DNA from: Isoetes taiwanensis
Lineage: Eukaryota > Streptophyta > Lycopodiopsida > Isoetales > Isoetaceae
Assembly (NCBI GenBank): GCA_021234155.1
Contig: JAJEKV010000058.1
Coordinates: forward strand, 2,599,060 to 2,663,059
Direction: 5' to 3'
Length of the DNA stretch: 64,000 nt
In this document: piece by piece, positions 24,029 through 35,244 of the stretch
Layout: the number at the start of each line of letters is the position of its first letter
Position numbering within the stretch: position 1 is the stretch's first letter
Notes under the pieces: generated by a model
Database searches by the model: none
Seen by the model: the letters and a program-made list of their open reading frames with translations, nothing else
Told to the model about the DNA's origin: nothing
Position numbers and translations under genes: made by a program

Positions 24029-24421
24029 GACGCGAAAAAACCGTCATGTGCCTGCCTGCTTCTACCATTTTGAGTCCTACCTAGCAAGGATAACAAATTT
24101 GATTTGAAGCAAAAACCTGAAAGAATTCAAGAGCCTAAGACTTCTATCACCTGCTTCAACTGCTTTGCTTCAGTTGAAAGAATCTTAAAGCTTCAACTGC
24201 CTTGCTTCAGCCTTGCTTCAGTTGATAAGATTCCATCAACTGAAGCAAGGCAGTTAAAGCTTTAAGATTCTTTCAACTGAAGCAAAGCAGTTGAAGCAGG
24301 TGATAGAAGTCTTAGGCTCTTGAATTCTTTCAGGTTTTTGCTTCAAATCAAATTTGTTATCCTTGCTAGGTAGGACTCAAAATGGTAGAAGCAGGCAGGC
24401 ACATGACGGTCTTTTTGCGTC
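24029..24421. repeat. Near-perfect long foldback (hairpin), ~190-bp arms
   Basis: The left arm starts GACGCGAAAAAACCGTCATG. The right arm ends CATGACGGTCTTTTTGCGTC, its reverse complement with a few mismatches. Pairing continues inward (CCTGCCTGCTTCTACC / GGTAGAAGCAGGCAGG, CAAATTTGATTTGAAGC / GCTTCAAATCAAATTTG and so on) to a loop near 24211-24235. There the left arm carries an extra CCTTGCTTCAG duplication. No protein is encoded. It could be a foldback transposon remnant or a young inverted-duplication locus making a long hairpin RNA. Confidence 0.9.
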
Positions 24422-24561
24422 TCTGCGGAAAAGGGAGAGTACATCATCTGCTATAAGGCACTTATCTTTTGGATAGGTACCTATTATATCTTGATGCTTG
24501 ATATAGCGTTGTTTTTAGCCTCATTGTTTTTGCAATTCCACAGTTGATGTAAGCAACAACC

Positions 24562-25520
24562 AATATGTAGCATAATAACAGGGGGTTTTCTTTGTGTTTT
24601 TGTACGCTTTTCACTAAGGTTTTCCTATGATTTCGTGATGTATTCAAATGGATGTACTAATGCGTACATCTAGAGTGCACCATTTCTGAGCCATTCATTT
24701 TAGCCTTTTTTTTTTCAATGGTCAACAACCAATGGCTCACAACAAAAGCCGGTTTTTTTTTGTGCGTGTGGTGCATAATGGTCAACAACCAATGGCTCAC
24801 AACAAAAGCCCTTTTTTTGTGCGTGTGGTGCATAATGGTCAACAACCAATGGCTCACAACAAAAGCCCTCTTTTTGTGTGTGTGGTGCATAATGGGCACA
24901 TGAAGGGCTTGAAGGGCGCATGTAGTGCAGTTTCCCCGCCGGCAACACATTTCTTATCATAACTTTTGATCCAGAGTTCTGTTTCAGATGATTTTTATTG
25001 CGTTGGAAAGCTCTCTCCGAGATCTTTTTGATAGTGTATGATATGGATATGTTTGATTAAGTTATCTATGCTAAAACAGCAATTTTTCGGCCGGGTTTGG
25101 TAGGCTTTCACATCCTACCGTTTGATTAATCTGAGATTGTGCTATTGGATATTGTTTTATGGCTCATTCCGAATGAAGCTTGCAAAAAATTACCATGCAT
25201 TTTTAGATTTTGAGGCAGTTCTTAAGCAAATTCCAAGGCTTCTAGATCCTTGTGTTTCCCACTTTGGTTTCTCACCACAAGAATCCATGGAGGCCAAAGG
25301 CTGCTGTTAAATTCCAGTTGAAAAATGTTTGTGTATGGGCGTTGCAAACTTTATGACTTTCAGAATAATGGGATCAATCTGCTCTATCTTTATGGTAATT
25401 TTTACTTATGTTCTATTTGTTTTATTGTGATGAAATTCAGAAGCTACAGGTGATGAAAGCCTCAAATGAATTCTAGTTTTTTTCTAGTTTTTTTCTGGTT
25501 TGAATTCTAAAATTTTTTGT
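24562..25520. repeat. ~0.95-kb inverted repeat, left arm
   Basis: Reverse complement of 35245-36188. Shared landmarks, in order: CATAATAACAGGG, CTAATGCGTACATCTAGAGTG, the CAACCAATGGCTCACAAC unit, TTTCCCCGCCGGCAACA, GATCCAGAGTTCTGTTTCAG (GATCCAGAGCTCTG in the other arm), GGCTTTCACATCCTACCG, GGTTTGAATTCTAAAATTTT. Copies differ by single bases, indels and the number of an internal ~60-bp unit. No open frame of note. Confidence 0.85.
24718..24900. repeat. Three ~60-bp tandem units within the left arm
   Basis: Unit contains AATGGTCAACAACCAATGGC, TCACAACAAAAGCC, a T run and GTGTGGTGCATAATGG. The left arm has three copies; the right arm has about two (35880-36045), the second spaced by AAAATCAATGGC. 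Repetitive translations in all frames come from this array. Confidence 0.9.
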
Positions 25521-25534
25521 CACACAGGGGTTTG

Positions 25535-26010
25535 ATTGTCCCTAAGGCCCGAAGGGCCAAAAAAATTTTTGCAACACAAACCATTAACATCCAACATATA
25601 AAAATTAAATCCCCCAACACATAACAACCATTGACATTATAACAACCAACACATAACTACCATTGACATGAATTAACACAACCATTGGTTCCAACATATT
25701 TAAATTAAAATCCCCCTTAAACCCCCTTTGGTTTGGGTGCATATTCACCACGGGGGTGACGTGGGGCAGCGAGAGCCCTCATAATTGTATTTTGCACGCA
25801 TTTAAATCAACACCATATAGTATTAAAGCGAAATCTTATAGTATTTTGCTAATCTTGTTATACAAGATAGCAAATTTTGTACTTGCATACCCCACAAAAA
25901 CGAGGAACTTTAATGCACGGTATAGATTAAGGAATAAGGGATGAATATGCCTATCCAACAGACTCGTTGCGAGTCACCCCCTGAATATGCACCGCGGTGA
26001 ATATGCAGAT
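25535..26010. mobile_element. Small TIR/MITE-like element A
   Basis: Starts AAGGCCCGAAGGGCCAAAAA, followed by CACAAACCATTAACATCCAA and AAACCCCCTTTGGTTTGGGT / GCATATTCACCACGGGGGTG. Toward its right side come CGAGTCACCCCCTGAATATG and GCACCGCGGTGAATATGC, a partial inverted echo. It is a diverged relative of the element at 34191-34595 and directly abuts the left inverted arm. Confidence 0.6.
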
Positions 26011-26361
26011 TATTTTCAAAGCAAATTTCTTTTCTTATGGAAGAGATCACAATGTTCAAGAACCGTCAGGGCTATTTTCAAATGGCCTTTTGCCCTTTAG
26101 TAGCTTCATCGGGCAGCATCATGTCCTCGCTTCTTTTCTAACATCTGCACATCTTTATTCATCCAGCTAACGACTCATTTTTTGGCTTGCTTTTTACTCT
26201 TCCATGTGACTTTAGATGTTCCATATAACAAATCGAGCAGGACAGTGCTATTTTTTTCTAGATTTGTTGTCGAGAAATGTAGTACTGTTTTTTTCTAGAT
26301 TGCATTGTATGGTCAATTCAAAAGCTTCTAAATCTGAAAGGTGTCGTTTCTTCAATAGGAG

Positions 26362-26514
26362 AAGCTTGATGCCCCATAGCTTTGCTCATGCTCACAAAGC
26401 TCTACTTCACTGTTCTTATCCACTCCCATATTATAAAAAGCTTGATGCCCCATAGCTTTGCTCATATTCACAAAGCTCTACTTCACTGTTCTTATCCACT
26501 TCCATATCATAAAA
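26362..26514. repeat. Two tandem copies of a 76-bp unit
   Basis: AAGCTTGATGCCCCATAGCT ... TTCTTATCCACT occurs at 26362 and again at 26438, nearly identical. Confidence 0.85.
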
Positions 26515-26999
26515 TGTAAGTTCCTGGGGTGTTTTTTAATGTTTATGCAAAGCAGTGGCAAAATTTTATAGGTCCCTTCCCGCCTTCCCTTCCCGCCTGC
26601 GTTTCCCCTTCCGGGATGCTGGTTGCCAACATTAAATTCAAATATTTGAACTTGCCGAGCTCATTGACTAACAATTGAAATTTCAATTCCCTGCTTCCTA
26701 TGTTTACTTATTCACTTCACTGCTCTACGATTTTTCTCTCTGATATTTAGCGCCGCGCCACTGCCCCTTGCGTTGTTTCGGATCTGTCCATGGAGCTCTT
26801 GAGCTGGGTTGCATTGTCATATGGTGGGTATACTCAAAAGGGTAAAACACAACAACACAGCAAGAAATCTGAATTCTTTGTTACAAAAACTAATTATAAT
26901 GGTTTTGTTTCAGGATTTGAGCTTATAAAATACAAGTCTTTGGCTTCTATAGTGTTCAAAGAACCGAGTTTTTATAATTTATTGCAAGCTATATGAGCT
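26515..26999. other. Intergenic stretch, nothing recognised
   Basis: Contains a short pyrimidine-rich patch (CCCTTCCCGCCTTCCCTTCC near 26575) and a 68-codon plus-strand frame that I do not recognise. Confidence 0.4.
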
Positions 27000-27299
27000 C
27001 CAAGAGCTCAAAAAATTCTACGAAAAGGAAGGAAGGAAGGAAGATTCTTTTATCGTCCGCGGAGGCCAATCGACCTATGGGACCCAAATTACACGGGTGC
27101 AGCAAGCCCGTTGCTATCCGGATTAAACCCCCCTCCCGGGAGGGAAAACCGTCGCAAGAACAAGCCCGTTGGCGGTACCCTGCAAATATACATATACACA
27201 TGAATTCCTGGACCTCGGATAGGTGCCCGGGGCCAGAGGTGAGTCCGCAGATCCAAAACCTCCTGGAGGTAGGAGCCAAGGTATCGAACTGACGGCTTG

Positions 27300-30200
27300 A
27301 AATTAGCTCGTCTCGGGCAGGCCGACTGTGTCGCACAAAGAGAACGTAGCGAGCGAATCGACTATAGGTCGGATGGCCGAAGGTATGGCTTTCATCCTCA
27401 ACAACCCCCAAATGGGCAACACCGACAAAGCTTTGTCCCCGGCGCTGCTCTCCAACCCACCGTAATCCGCCTCAAGCCGAAGATGGTGGGCCCCCGCTCG
27501 AATGGACGCGATGATCCGCGCTTTTCATGGGCAACCGAGAACGCAGTAGAGTTGTGGGCCTCGAACCGTGGTGGGGTTTATGTGCCGCTTGTAGTGTGCC
27601 ATCTTTACCGTTCCGAAGCATGGTGGTCCCGAGCTTCCCCGAAAACAAGAGTCCAAGTACCTCCTCGGATTCCTATCCCTACGGCATGCCTGCACACTGG
27701 GCGCACCTATGTGCGTCTTACGTTTAGCCGGCCAGCCCACCGGGCTCTCTTGTCCTTCCAACAAGCCCCGAAGTCGCTATGGGCTCCTTCGCCACGCCAG
27801 AAGCCAAGCGCGGGAGCCGAAAGTGTCGCCTATGCCGCCACCTTCTAGAAATAAACAATGTGTCTATCGAGGGGTCGCGATGCCGCAGGGCATGAATCCT
27901 CGTCTCCTCGCAACAAGATCCGATATGGAAATGAGGGCTTGACCCCGCGCCCGTCAAAAATGCCTATCGGACCTCGCTCTAAGTCGCTCCAAGTCGCCAA
28001 AGACACCACTGGCCCCACACCTCGACCCCCATACGTAAGAACTTGCTCCACCAAAGGTTCTGAATAAATGTGACTGTGGCCCCACTCATACAAACGCCTG
28101 GACTATTGTTTTGCATTGCATACGCCAGCTTTCCAACCTGCGGTCACCCCGGAAGGTGAATAGATGCATCCCAATACATTGAGGACGGAAATTCCACCCC
28201 CAGGTACTTGTAGCTGGGTGTGACCTCTACCATCTGCCCCTGATAAGTGAGCGTCGGAGGTGCTGGAGGATATGAGGACCACCTTAGTCTTGGCCAGGTT
28301 GACACGCATATCCGCCGCGGCGAATGTGTCCGGGCATCTAGGTGTGCCTCGCATGCCCTCCGGTGTATGGCCAAGAGGTCCACATCATCCGCGATAGATG
28401 AGCTGCCAGATGACCTGGTGCAAGAGATGTATACCGTCCCCCCCCATTGGCAGCAAGCCAGGCTTCCAACTGGTCAATGTAAAGTCCAAAGAGTGTGGAT
28501 GAGAGAGGACAACCTTGCCTAACTCCAATGCCCGCCGCAAATGACCATCATCGCGGCCCCTCGTGCGGCTCTCAGATAGCCTCAGACACTGCTCTCGGCA
28601 GATCCATAGGGAGCCTCGGATGGTCAATCCGCCCACAACTTTTCCCGTACTTGGGTGGAAAGCTTTTGCAAAGTCCACAAAAACAGCAAAGACGTGTCCC
28701 TCCCGACGATTCCCGGTTCCCCCACCGGGGGCCCCGAGTGTGAAGATGTGATCAATGGTCGAATGCTCCGGCCTAAGCCCGCCCGGGTGAGTGCCCCCGA
28801 CTCACCAGCTTCCATATCCGTTACCCGCCGTTCGAGAATGCCCGCCACAGCTTTGGCAAACACCGAAATGTAATTCATGATGGTTCTAGAATTTTCGGGA
28901 TGCGGTGGGTCCCCCGCCTTGTAGATCTGAACAACCCCAGCTTTGTGGTCCATGACCGGGAAAACCCTCTTGCAAATGTTCGCTGGAATAAAGCAAAGAA
29001 GGACGGGCACCATGGGCTGTCCTCGCCCACTTGAGCAACTCCGGCTTGGCAGCCGCCTAAGTCCGGCCGCCTTCCCATTAGCCAGCGCCGCAGCCTTCTT
29101 CGACATCTTCTTCCGCGATCACCAGCGGTGGGTCATGTTGCAGGGGCACATCCGTCCGTTCCCCCGGGGATCATAAAAGCTATTGCGTGTAATCGCCCCA
29201 TTGCACCGCCAGTGATGTTCTCCCCAGTAATGGGCTGGCCTCGCTAGAGTACCTCGTGCCCGTAAAGTTCTCGGTGGGCGCCTAGTAGGTCAACATTTCT
29301 TCTGGTGCCTTGCCGGTACCTTGCCTTTGTTTCCTTGAGGAAGGCGGTAATGGCTGGTGGCCCGAAAGCTTATGCGGTCCTGATCCACGGCGAGACTGGA
29401 GTGGCTTTGCGTTCCTTACACGCAGCATCAAACCATCCATTACGCGGAAGGTTGCGCCTCGATCTCGGCATGGGGAGGTCTCCCAAAGCACTGCGCCCCG
29501 CTCGAGGAGCTCAACCAGTTGGTCGCTTGTTGCTCCAAATGGGCAGGCCCACAGAATCGCTTGGGAGGGCTTCTCACAGCATGTCACAGAACCCTCCGCC
29601 TGCTCATAATCCAAGCGCAACCGAGGGTCGACAAGGTGATGCTACCGGGGCGTGAAGCTACCGCCGTGCCGCCTTCACATAGAGTGGGAGGTGATCTCAA
29701 GTCGGCCTCCTCGTTCCCGGACCGTCCCGTAAGCCGACGGAAAATGACCGACAAGGTGTACATCATGCGCAACCACTATGACATAATCCACGGTACACTA
29801 GTTCCGCCGATTGTCCCGCTTGCAAGTGTACCCACGGAAGAGGGCCATTGTGATAGCCATTGCATATGAGCAGGTCAAAGATACCGCATCGTGAGCAATT
29901 GTCCGCCGGGCGGTGACTGACCGCATCCGAGTGCCGTGTGCAAGTCGCCTGGGGACGCAACCGCAGCGACGCCATCTCGCGAGGGGGTCCGGCCGCATGG
30001 CCTATTCCACCCCTCGTCCACGCATTGAAGTCTCCAAAGAGCATGACTCTGCCCATCCACTTGTGCTCCAGATGTCATCATATAGATCGACATACGGGTC
30101 CATCCTATCCACCCTCCCGGTGGTGTGATAGAAGGGACTCTCGCGATGGGGAAAGTAGCAAATGTAGGAAGAGAGGATCTCCGCCCGGTGGTGTACTTTC

Positions 30201-30540
30201 GACCCACAAGTAGCGGTTATGTCCGGCCGATCTTACGAGGGAAACCAAATGTGTCAAGACTACCCAGTGTAGTAGCAGCAACCCCACCGCACTCCACGTC
30301 TCCATGTACAACCATTGAACACCGAAAAAATGCCGGTACCTCGGCAGATCGGGCGACAGTGGTCTGGTGTTCCCATGTCCATGAGGAAGATGAGGTCCAT
30401 GTCCACAGCCATCTTGGTGAGGCTATCGCCCCGCCATGAAAACCGCGATTCCTGCACCACCACCGGAGGCACAATTCCTATTGAGCGGACGGGAGATGCT
30501 TGTGTGGTGTGTGTCACGGATGAACCGCAAAGCAATGGCG
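27300..30540 (-). pseudogene. LINE ORF2 remnant: endonuclease, reverse transcriptase, C-terminal tail
   Basis: Endonuclease pieces: CYFPHRESLLSHHREGG (about 30130) and VMLFGDFNA (about 30050). Reverse transcriptase pieces: ILEPS and ISVFAKAVAGILERRV (about 28890-28840), FLWTLQKLSTQVREKLWAD (about 28680-28624), VDFAKAF (about 28670), then LTSWKPGLLPMGGDG in shifted frames where the family has 'FGLYIDxLExWL'. DMRVNLAKTKVVLISSS follows (about 28310), and YKYLGVEF (about 28200). These fit the fingers-palm-thumb order. Because the pieces lie in different frames, many single-base indels must have accumulated. Function is lost. Confidence 0.75.
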
Positions 30541-30599
30541 CATCCCCGAGTTATGGGGGCAGACTTCGACAAGGTGGTTAAGCGGAGGCAAAGCTAGGG

Positions 30600-31971
30600 C
30601 AACATTTGGTCGAAGCGGGGAGCTAGGCCGAAGTTATGGGCCGGTGAGGAGCGGAGGCGGCGAGGGGTAGCATTTGGTCGAAAGCAGTGCAGGCCAAATT
30701 TGGTCGACGGCCCGGGACCACAGCGAACTCACTGCGTGCCTCTGTAATGCTTGGAAGTAAGATCCCGACTCACATCTGAGAGATGTGCCCTTTAGTAACT
30801 TGTCTGCGGTATGGCCTCTCGAACTTGTGCATCGCAGCCCAGTGAACACCACGACTTCGGTTGTGGCTGGAGACGCTGGACCCCATCTTGGGATGGTCAG
30901 CGTAACTTGCGACGGTCTGGACCCGGAGGGGAAACATCATCTTAAGGATCGTGTGTGTATCCCTCCGGGTGAGATTCTCCCCGGCTCTTCCTAAGACCCC
31001 GAACTACGGGTTGTGGCTCCGTCCCGCTCCACTCCACGCTCGGCGTCCGGTAGAGCACCGGCCCTGCCTGGCTTGGTGGCGGCAGCGTGATGATGGTGCG
31101 GCGAGCGGCTGGCTGTCGGCGTTTGAGGTTCACCGGTGACCCGATTGACGTCTTGCGGGTTGTTGGGCTTGCGATGCGGTGTGTCATGTCTTTGCGGCTT
31201 CGTTTCTCGAAGGCTTAGTCTTCCTTGGCTTGGTCCGCCCTTGCTATCTCCCATCGCGGTCCATTGTTCATGCGCCCTCGCACCAGGTTCTTGCCTTCTG
31301 TTGGGCAACAACCGTCCGGAGCTCTGCATTTCCCCGGTCTCGTGCCAAATCCTTCTCCGGAAAATCTTTACTGGTTAACTTCCAAGGTGGCTCAACCTCC
31401 CGCCTTGCAGCGGTAGCCTCCTCAACTTCCAAGCTGAGTATGGCACATGCGCACCATGCCATAGCATTGGCCTCATCGACCTCGTCACCGGAGCTGAGGC
31501 GTGATTGCAAGTCTCGCTGCGGCGCCAGTCCTCAATCTGCCTCGCCCGGCGTCCTGGGTATCCTGCCTTGAGCATGTAATGCGAGCACCGAGGTCTTCTT
31601 TGTCTCTCGGAGTGCATCAGCGGATCTTTGTCGTCCACCCCGTATGTTTGGGTCTCCAACTTCGGTGATCTGTTGTTTTGCTATCACCAACTGCCTGCGC
31701 CCCAACACGGGATGCTGCAGACTCCATCTCCTCGGCCTCCAGCCCACAATGCGGCACTATTGGCCTCAACCCCAGCTTGGATGGCGCCCAAAGTTCCTAT
31801 CGGAGGGGGCCCCCAGGAATTCGAGCCAACTTCCGCCCGCCGAGCCGGGCGGGCCGCAGGGCCTTGGCCCGTCTCCTCCTTCTTCATGGAGGATGTCTTT
31901 CCCTTGCCCATTGCGTGCGCGGGGCGGCTTTCTTGTTGGCCCTTCTTGGTTTTCACAGTGTGCTCTACCAT
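30600..31971 (-). pseudogene. Probable LINE ORF1-like remnant
   Basis: Upstream (on the minus strand) of the endonuclease pieces. Basic, Lys/Arg/Gln/Glu-rich frames such as MVEHTVKTKKGQQESRPAHA, MGKGKTSSMKKEETGQGP and RRQEPGARAHEQ suggest a nucleic-acid-binding ORF1. I see no diagnostic zinc knuckle. The assignment rests on position and composition. Confidence 0.4.
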
Positions 31972-32050
31972 GGGAGGTCAGCAGTCAGGCCGGGTTTGCC
32001 CGAGGTGGGGTGTTGTGGTCTATAGAAGTTCATCTGCTAGGGTAAGTCCA

Positions 32051-33770
32051 GACATTGGGCTGCTTCTATGGCCATGACTTGGGGTATGGCACGCCAAACA
32101 AGGTTCAGTAGGCTATGGCGTGGGCTTTACTGTCGTCCCCGTGCTAGGCAGTCGCGGTCGGGTCGTGGGTCGCTAGGCAATGCCAAGAGGCAGTTGGTTG
32201 GGCTATGGCAATGTCAGGCAAATGTTGGAGCCTAGCTCAACATTATTCTGTGCGCTGACTTCCAAAGGCAGTAGGTCTCTGGCATACAAAATTGCACTCA
32301 GAATCCAATTTGGGGACCAAAAATGTAGGTCAGATCACCTTTTAGGGGCCTGGGGGTTTTGGGGCTAGAGAGAGACTTCCAAAGGCAGTGGGGTGGAAGA
32401 TTGCCCACAGTTATTAAAGGAGCAAGATACAGCTTTTTTCTAAAATCTATCAGCTTCTTCTCTCTTTTGTTTAATTTCTCATTATCAATAGGCCCCAATA
32501 AAAAAGCTATACTTCTATACTGTCAATGCCATTTTCTTGCATGCGGGCTAGACTTTTTGCTTGTGGATTGCTGTCTACTATCACAGTCCACTGATCATCA
32601 TCGTTCTTTGCCTTCTTGGAATCTGGGGAGGAGTTATTATCAGAAGCTTTCCTGACAAGTTTTTTCTCCTTTCCAGCATCAGAAATGTCATCAGGAATTT
32701 CACCTTTCTTATGTTGCATTGCTGCATGATATTCTCTATTTTTGTTTATATGAGACCTTAATATGGTGGCAGTGGTCTGAAAACAGTATATGGTGGCATG
32801 GTTGCAATTGAAGAACTGAGTTTTTATAGTTTATAGTTTTGGTTGTAACTTGCAGATTGCACCTTGGCTACTGCTTGGATCCTGCTAGTATTCGGATTGC
32901 AAGCAATAAAACAACACATCCTATTATTACTCCTGGACTTGAAGCACCCCGCACCACCATCTAAACCGCTCCACCATCTACCCTAAACCGCCCCACCATC
33001 TACCCTACCCTACTCATTCCATGCATTCCATTATTGTATTTCATTATGTTTGTCTACTCCATGTGCCCATGACTAATGCTTGACTTGCCTAAATCCTTTC
33101 ACATCTATTACTCTATTATATCTATGGACATTATTCAACACCACATTGTATTTATGGACATGATTAGATTTACAACTCCTTATTTCACCTACAAACTCCA
33201 CACATATACCATTCCACACGTACGTGACTAATGCTCGGAATGATTGTCATGTTATTGAGGTCTACGTTATTTAAGAAGGGCATGTGCAATGGAAGGAGTA
33301 GGTTATTTCTTATTATTAGAGGGAGTTATATGGTAGTTGATAACACGCGCTGGCGTGTTGCTGTGTTGGGGTCAAACAAGTTCCCCTCCAAGTATACATG
33401 CAAGGGAACTTGCTTCAAGTCCGGAGGCATCACACACATTGGTGTTTGTGATGGGAAACGGTTCAAGGCTTGGGCATCGATCCCAGATGATGCAATTGGT
33501 GTTCACGCTAGTACTCATGCTTAATAATGATCTAGTGAACCAATCCCACTATCTCTGTCTCCACGCAATCAAGCATATACAAACATTGTTGCCGAAGTCG
33601 AACTTTTAAATGTAAGTATCAGCATCCTTAGCCATAAAACCTGCTTCTTTGGGCCCTCCTGGCCCCCTGGCTAGCATTCTGCTAGACTTCAAGGCAAACT
33701 TGCCAAAATTAAGATTTCTATCAGTCTATCCACCATTTTGAACTTTGTCTAACTCTTCTTGAGCAACTTC
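32051..33770. other. Stretch without a recognised gene
   Basis: The first 350 bp repeat small phrases (GACTTCCAAAGGCAGT at about 32262 and 32366). A 97-codon plus-strand frame at 33231-33524 ends CFKSGGITHIGVCDGKRF and similar. It looks protein-like but is unrecognised and may belong to the adjacent gypsy element. Confidence 0.35.
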
Positions 33771-33779
33771 TCTTTAGCC

Positions 33780-34070
33780 ACCATGTTAGTTGGTGCAGCT
33801 GTCACATCAAATCCCATCGTTCATGCTACTATAGGAGACTATCAGGTGAATACTGTTTAGATTGATGGGGAAAGTGTTGTCAATTTTCTTACAGACAAAT
33901 TACGACACTAATTCGACATCAAACAGTTATTTAAGTTATGACATTAAATTGACCAACGGTCATATCACGCAACCACAAGGTATCACTCCAAAACTCATAA
34001 TCAGTATTGGTGATCTCAAATTTCCTTTGGAATTTGGAGTTTCAAAAGCAGGATAGAATCCTGACATGTG
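33780..34070 (+). pseudogene. Ty3/gypsy retropepsin remnant
   Basis: Plus-strand reading near 33780-34055 gives VGAAVTSNPIVHATI, IDGESVVNFL (in place of the protease 'DxGAxxNxL' active-site context) and YDIKLTNGHITQPQGITP, then IISIGDLKFPLEF. This is the pattern of a plant gypsy protease. The catalytic D(S/T)G is already altered (DGES), and stops follow. It is the upstream part of the element whose pol continues at 36177. Confidence 0.6.
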
Positions 34071-34190
34071 TCGTCCCTTTCTTATAAGGCCAAAAGCACT
34101 CACTATTGGGCCACCAATCAACTGCTCGTCACACTGGCACTCTCAATGCCACTATGAGCTTGGAAATATACCAACTCATTTCCGTTGAGC

Positions 34191-34595
34191 ACGCACAAAC
34201 CATTAACATCCAACATATAAAATTTAAATCCCCCCTAAAACCCCCTGTGGTTTGGGTGCATATTCACACGGGGGGTGACTCCGGGCATCGAGAGCTATTG
34301 GATGGGCATATTCATGAGTTATGCTTTGATTTGGACCGTAGATAGCGATCCTCATTTGTGGGGTATGCTCGTACAAGTTTTTTTATACTGTATAACAAGA
34401 CTTGTGATATACTATAAGGTTTGGTGCAATACACTTAATGGTGTTGATTTCAAACATGTATTATACCATTTTAGGCAGTATAAAAAGGGCTCTCGCTACC
34501 CTACGTCACCCCCCGTGTGAATATGCACCCAAACCACAGGGGGTTTTAGGGGGGATTTAATTTTTATATGTTAGATGTTAATGGTTTGTGTTGCA
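34191..34595. mobile_element. MITE-like element B with ~90-bp TIRs
   Basis: The left end (GCACAAACCATTAACATCCA ... GGTTTGGGTGCATATTCACA, 34191-34281) is repeated as reverse complement at 34503-34592 (TGTGAATATGCACCCAAACC ... TGTTAATGGTTTGTG). Total length is about 0.4 kb, with no coding capacity. It resembles element A at 25535-26010. A third, partial copy in the same family lies at 34605-34755 (GGTTTGTGTTGTCTAAAAC ... TTTGCCCCTTCGGGGCCTTG). Confidence 0.8.
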
Positions 34596-34604
34596 AAAAA
34601 AAAA

Positions 34605-34755
34605 ATTTGGCCCCTTGGCCTTAAGGACGCCACCCCGTGAATAAGCACTCAAAACCATAGGGGTTAATTTAGGGATTTTAATTTAAAAGTGTTTTATGTA
34701 ATGGTTTGTGTTGTCTAAAACTTTTTTTTGCCCCTTCGGGGCCTTGGAGATGGAC
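34605..34755. repeat. Partial third copy of the MITE-like family
   Basis: Adjacent to element B and in the orientation of its right end. It carries CACCCCGTGAATAAGCACTC, TTTTATGTAATGGTTTGTG and the terminal TGCCCCTTCGGGGCCTTG that mirrors the left terminus of element A. Confidence 0.65.
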
Positions 34756-34759
34756 AACA

Positions 34760-35244
34760 TAACAACAAAAAATGATCTATAGCAATTGTGGAGCCTCAAA
34801 AAAGGTCAACAGGTTATTAAAGTAATTTAGAAGAGTTATTAATGGAATAAAGAACATTTGTTAAGAAGATGACCATTAGGTCATGTCATGGGGATTGAAC
34901 CCGGCATATCCTTGTGCTTTATTTTAACACTAACAACTTTGAATCAAACAATTTAAACTTAACGACATGAAGTTTCAATAGTGCAAATGTGTTTTGCTTT
35001 AGCACTAAGGCCTTTGAGTCCAACCTGTGAAGCTACATAAAACCAAGCATTTTTGCTTGATAATAAGAATTTAATTTGAAACAGCTTTAAGCAAAGTGTG
35101 AACCTGCTCATTGCAACACGCCAAATTATATATGTTTCAAGCTTTCTTGCCAATTCTAGTCCCTAAACATTCCAACAGATAAGTCATGACTAAGATCCAA
35201 ATGTGAGATGCATTAGTGAAAGGACAGAAAATAAAGAGGCACAA
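34760..35244. other. Spacer between MITE-like copies and the right inverted arm
   Basis: About 0.5 kb with no counterpart beside the left arm. It contains GGGGATTGAACCCGGCATAT (34889), which resembles a tRNA T-arm on the minus strand but does not extend into a tRNA. Confidence 0.4.

Larger units (their letters stand above)
27000..32050 (-). mobile_element. GC-rich decayed LINE with endonuclease and reverse transcriptase
   Basis: About 5 kb of markedly GC-rich sequence in an otherwise AT-rich window. Minus-strand reading gives, from 5' to 3', an N-terminal-type region starting MGKGKTSSMKKEETGQGP (near 31910), an apurinic-type endonuclease (GRVMLFGDFNA, about 30050), a reverse transcriptase and a post-RT tail (VEQVLTYG..., GPVVSLATWSDLERGP, about 28050-27970). 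The order is that of a one- or two-ORF LINE. Frames change every 50-150 codons, so it is long dead. No poly-A tail or target-site duplication was identified at either border. The codon use and base composition are unlike those of the LINE at 18.8-20.6 kb. Confidence 0.75.

Noticed and set aside
24029-24421. CRISPR-like or phage structure
   Set aside because: There is a single inverted repeat with no spacer series, in an evidently eukaryotic region.
24657-24962. Repetitive open frames with QWLTTKA / HYAPHTQK units
   Set aside because: They come from the ~60-bp tandem units of the inverted arm and are open on both strands.
27000-32050. Possible bacterial or organellar insert because of high GC
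   Set aside because: Minus-strand endonuclease and reverse transcriptase signatures identify a LINE; no ribosomal, chloroplast or mitochondrial gene was seen.
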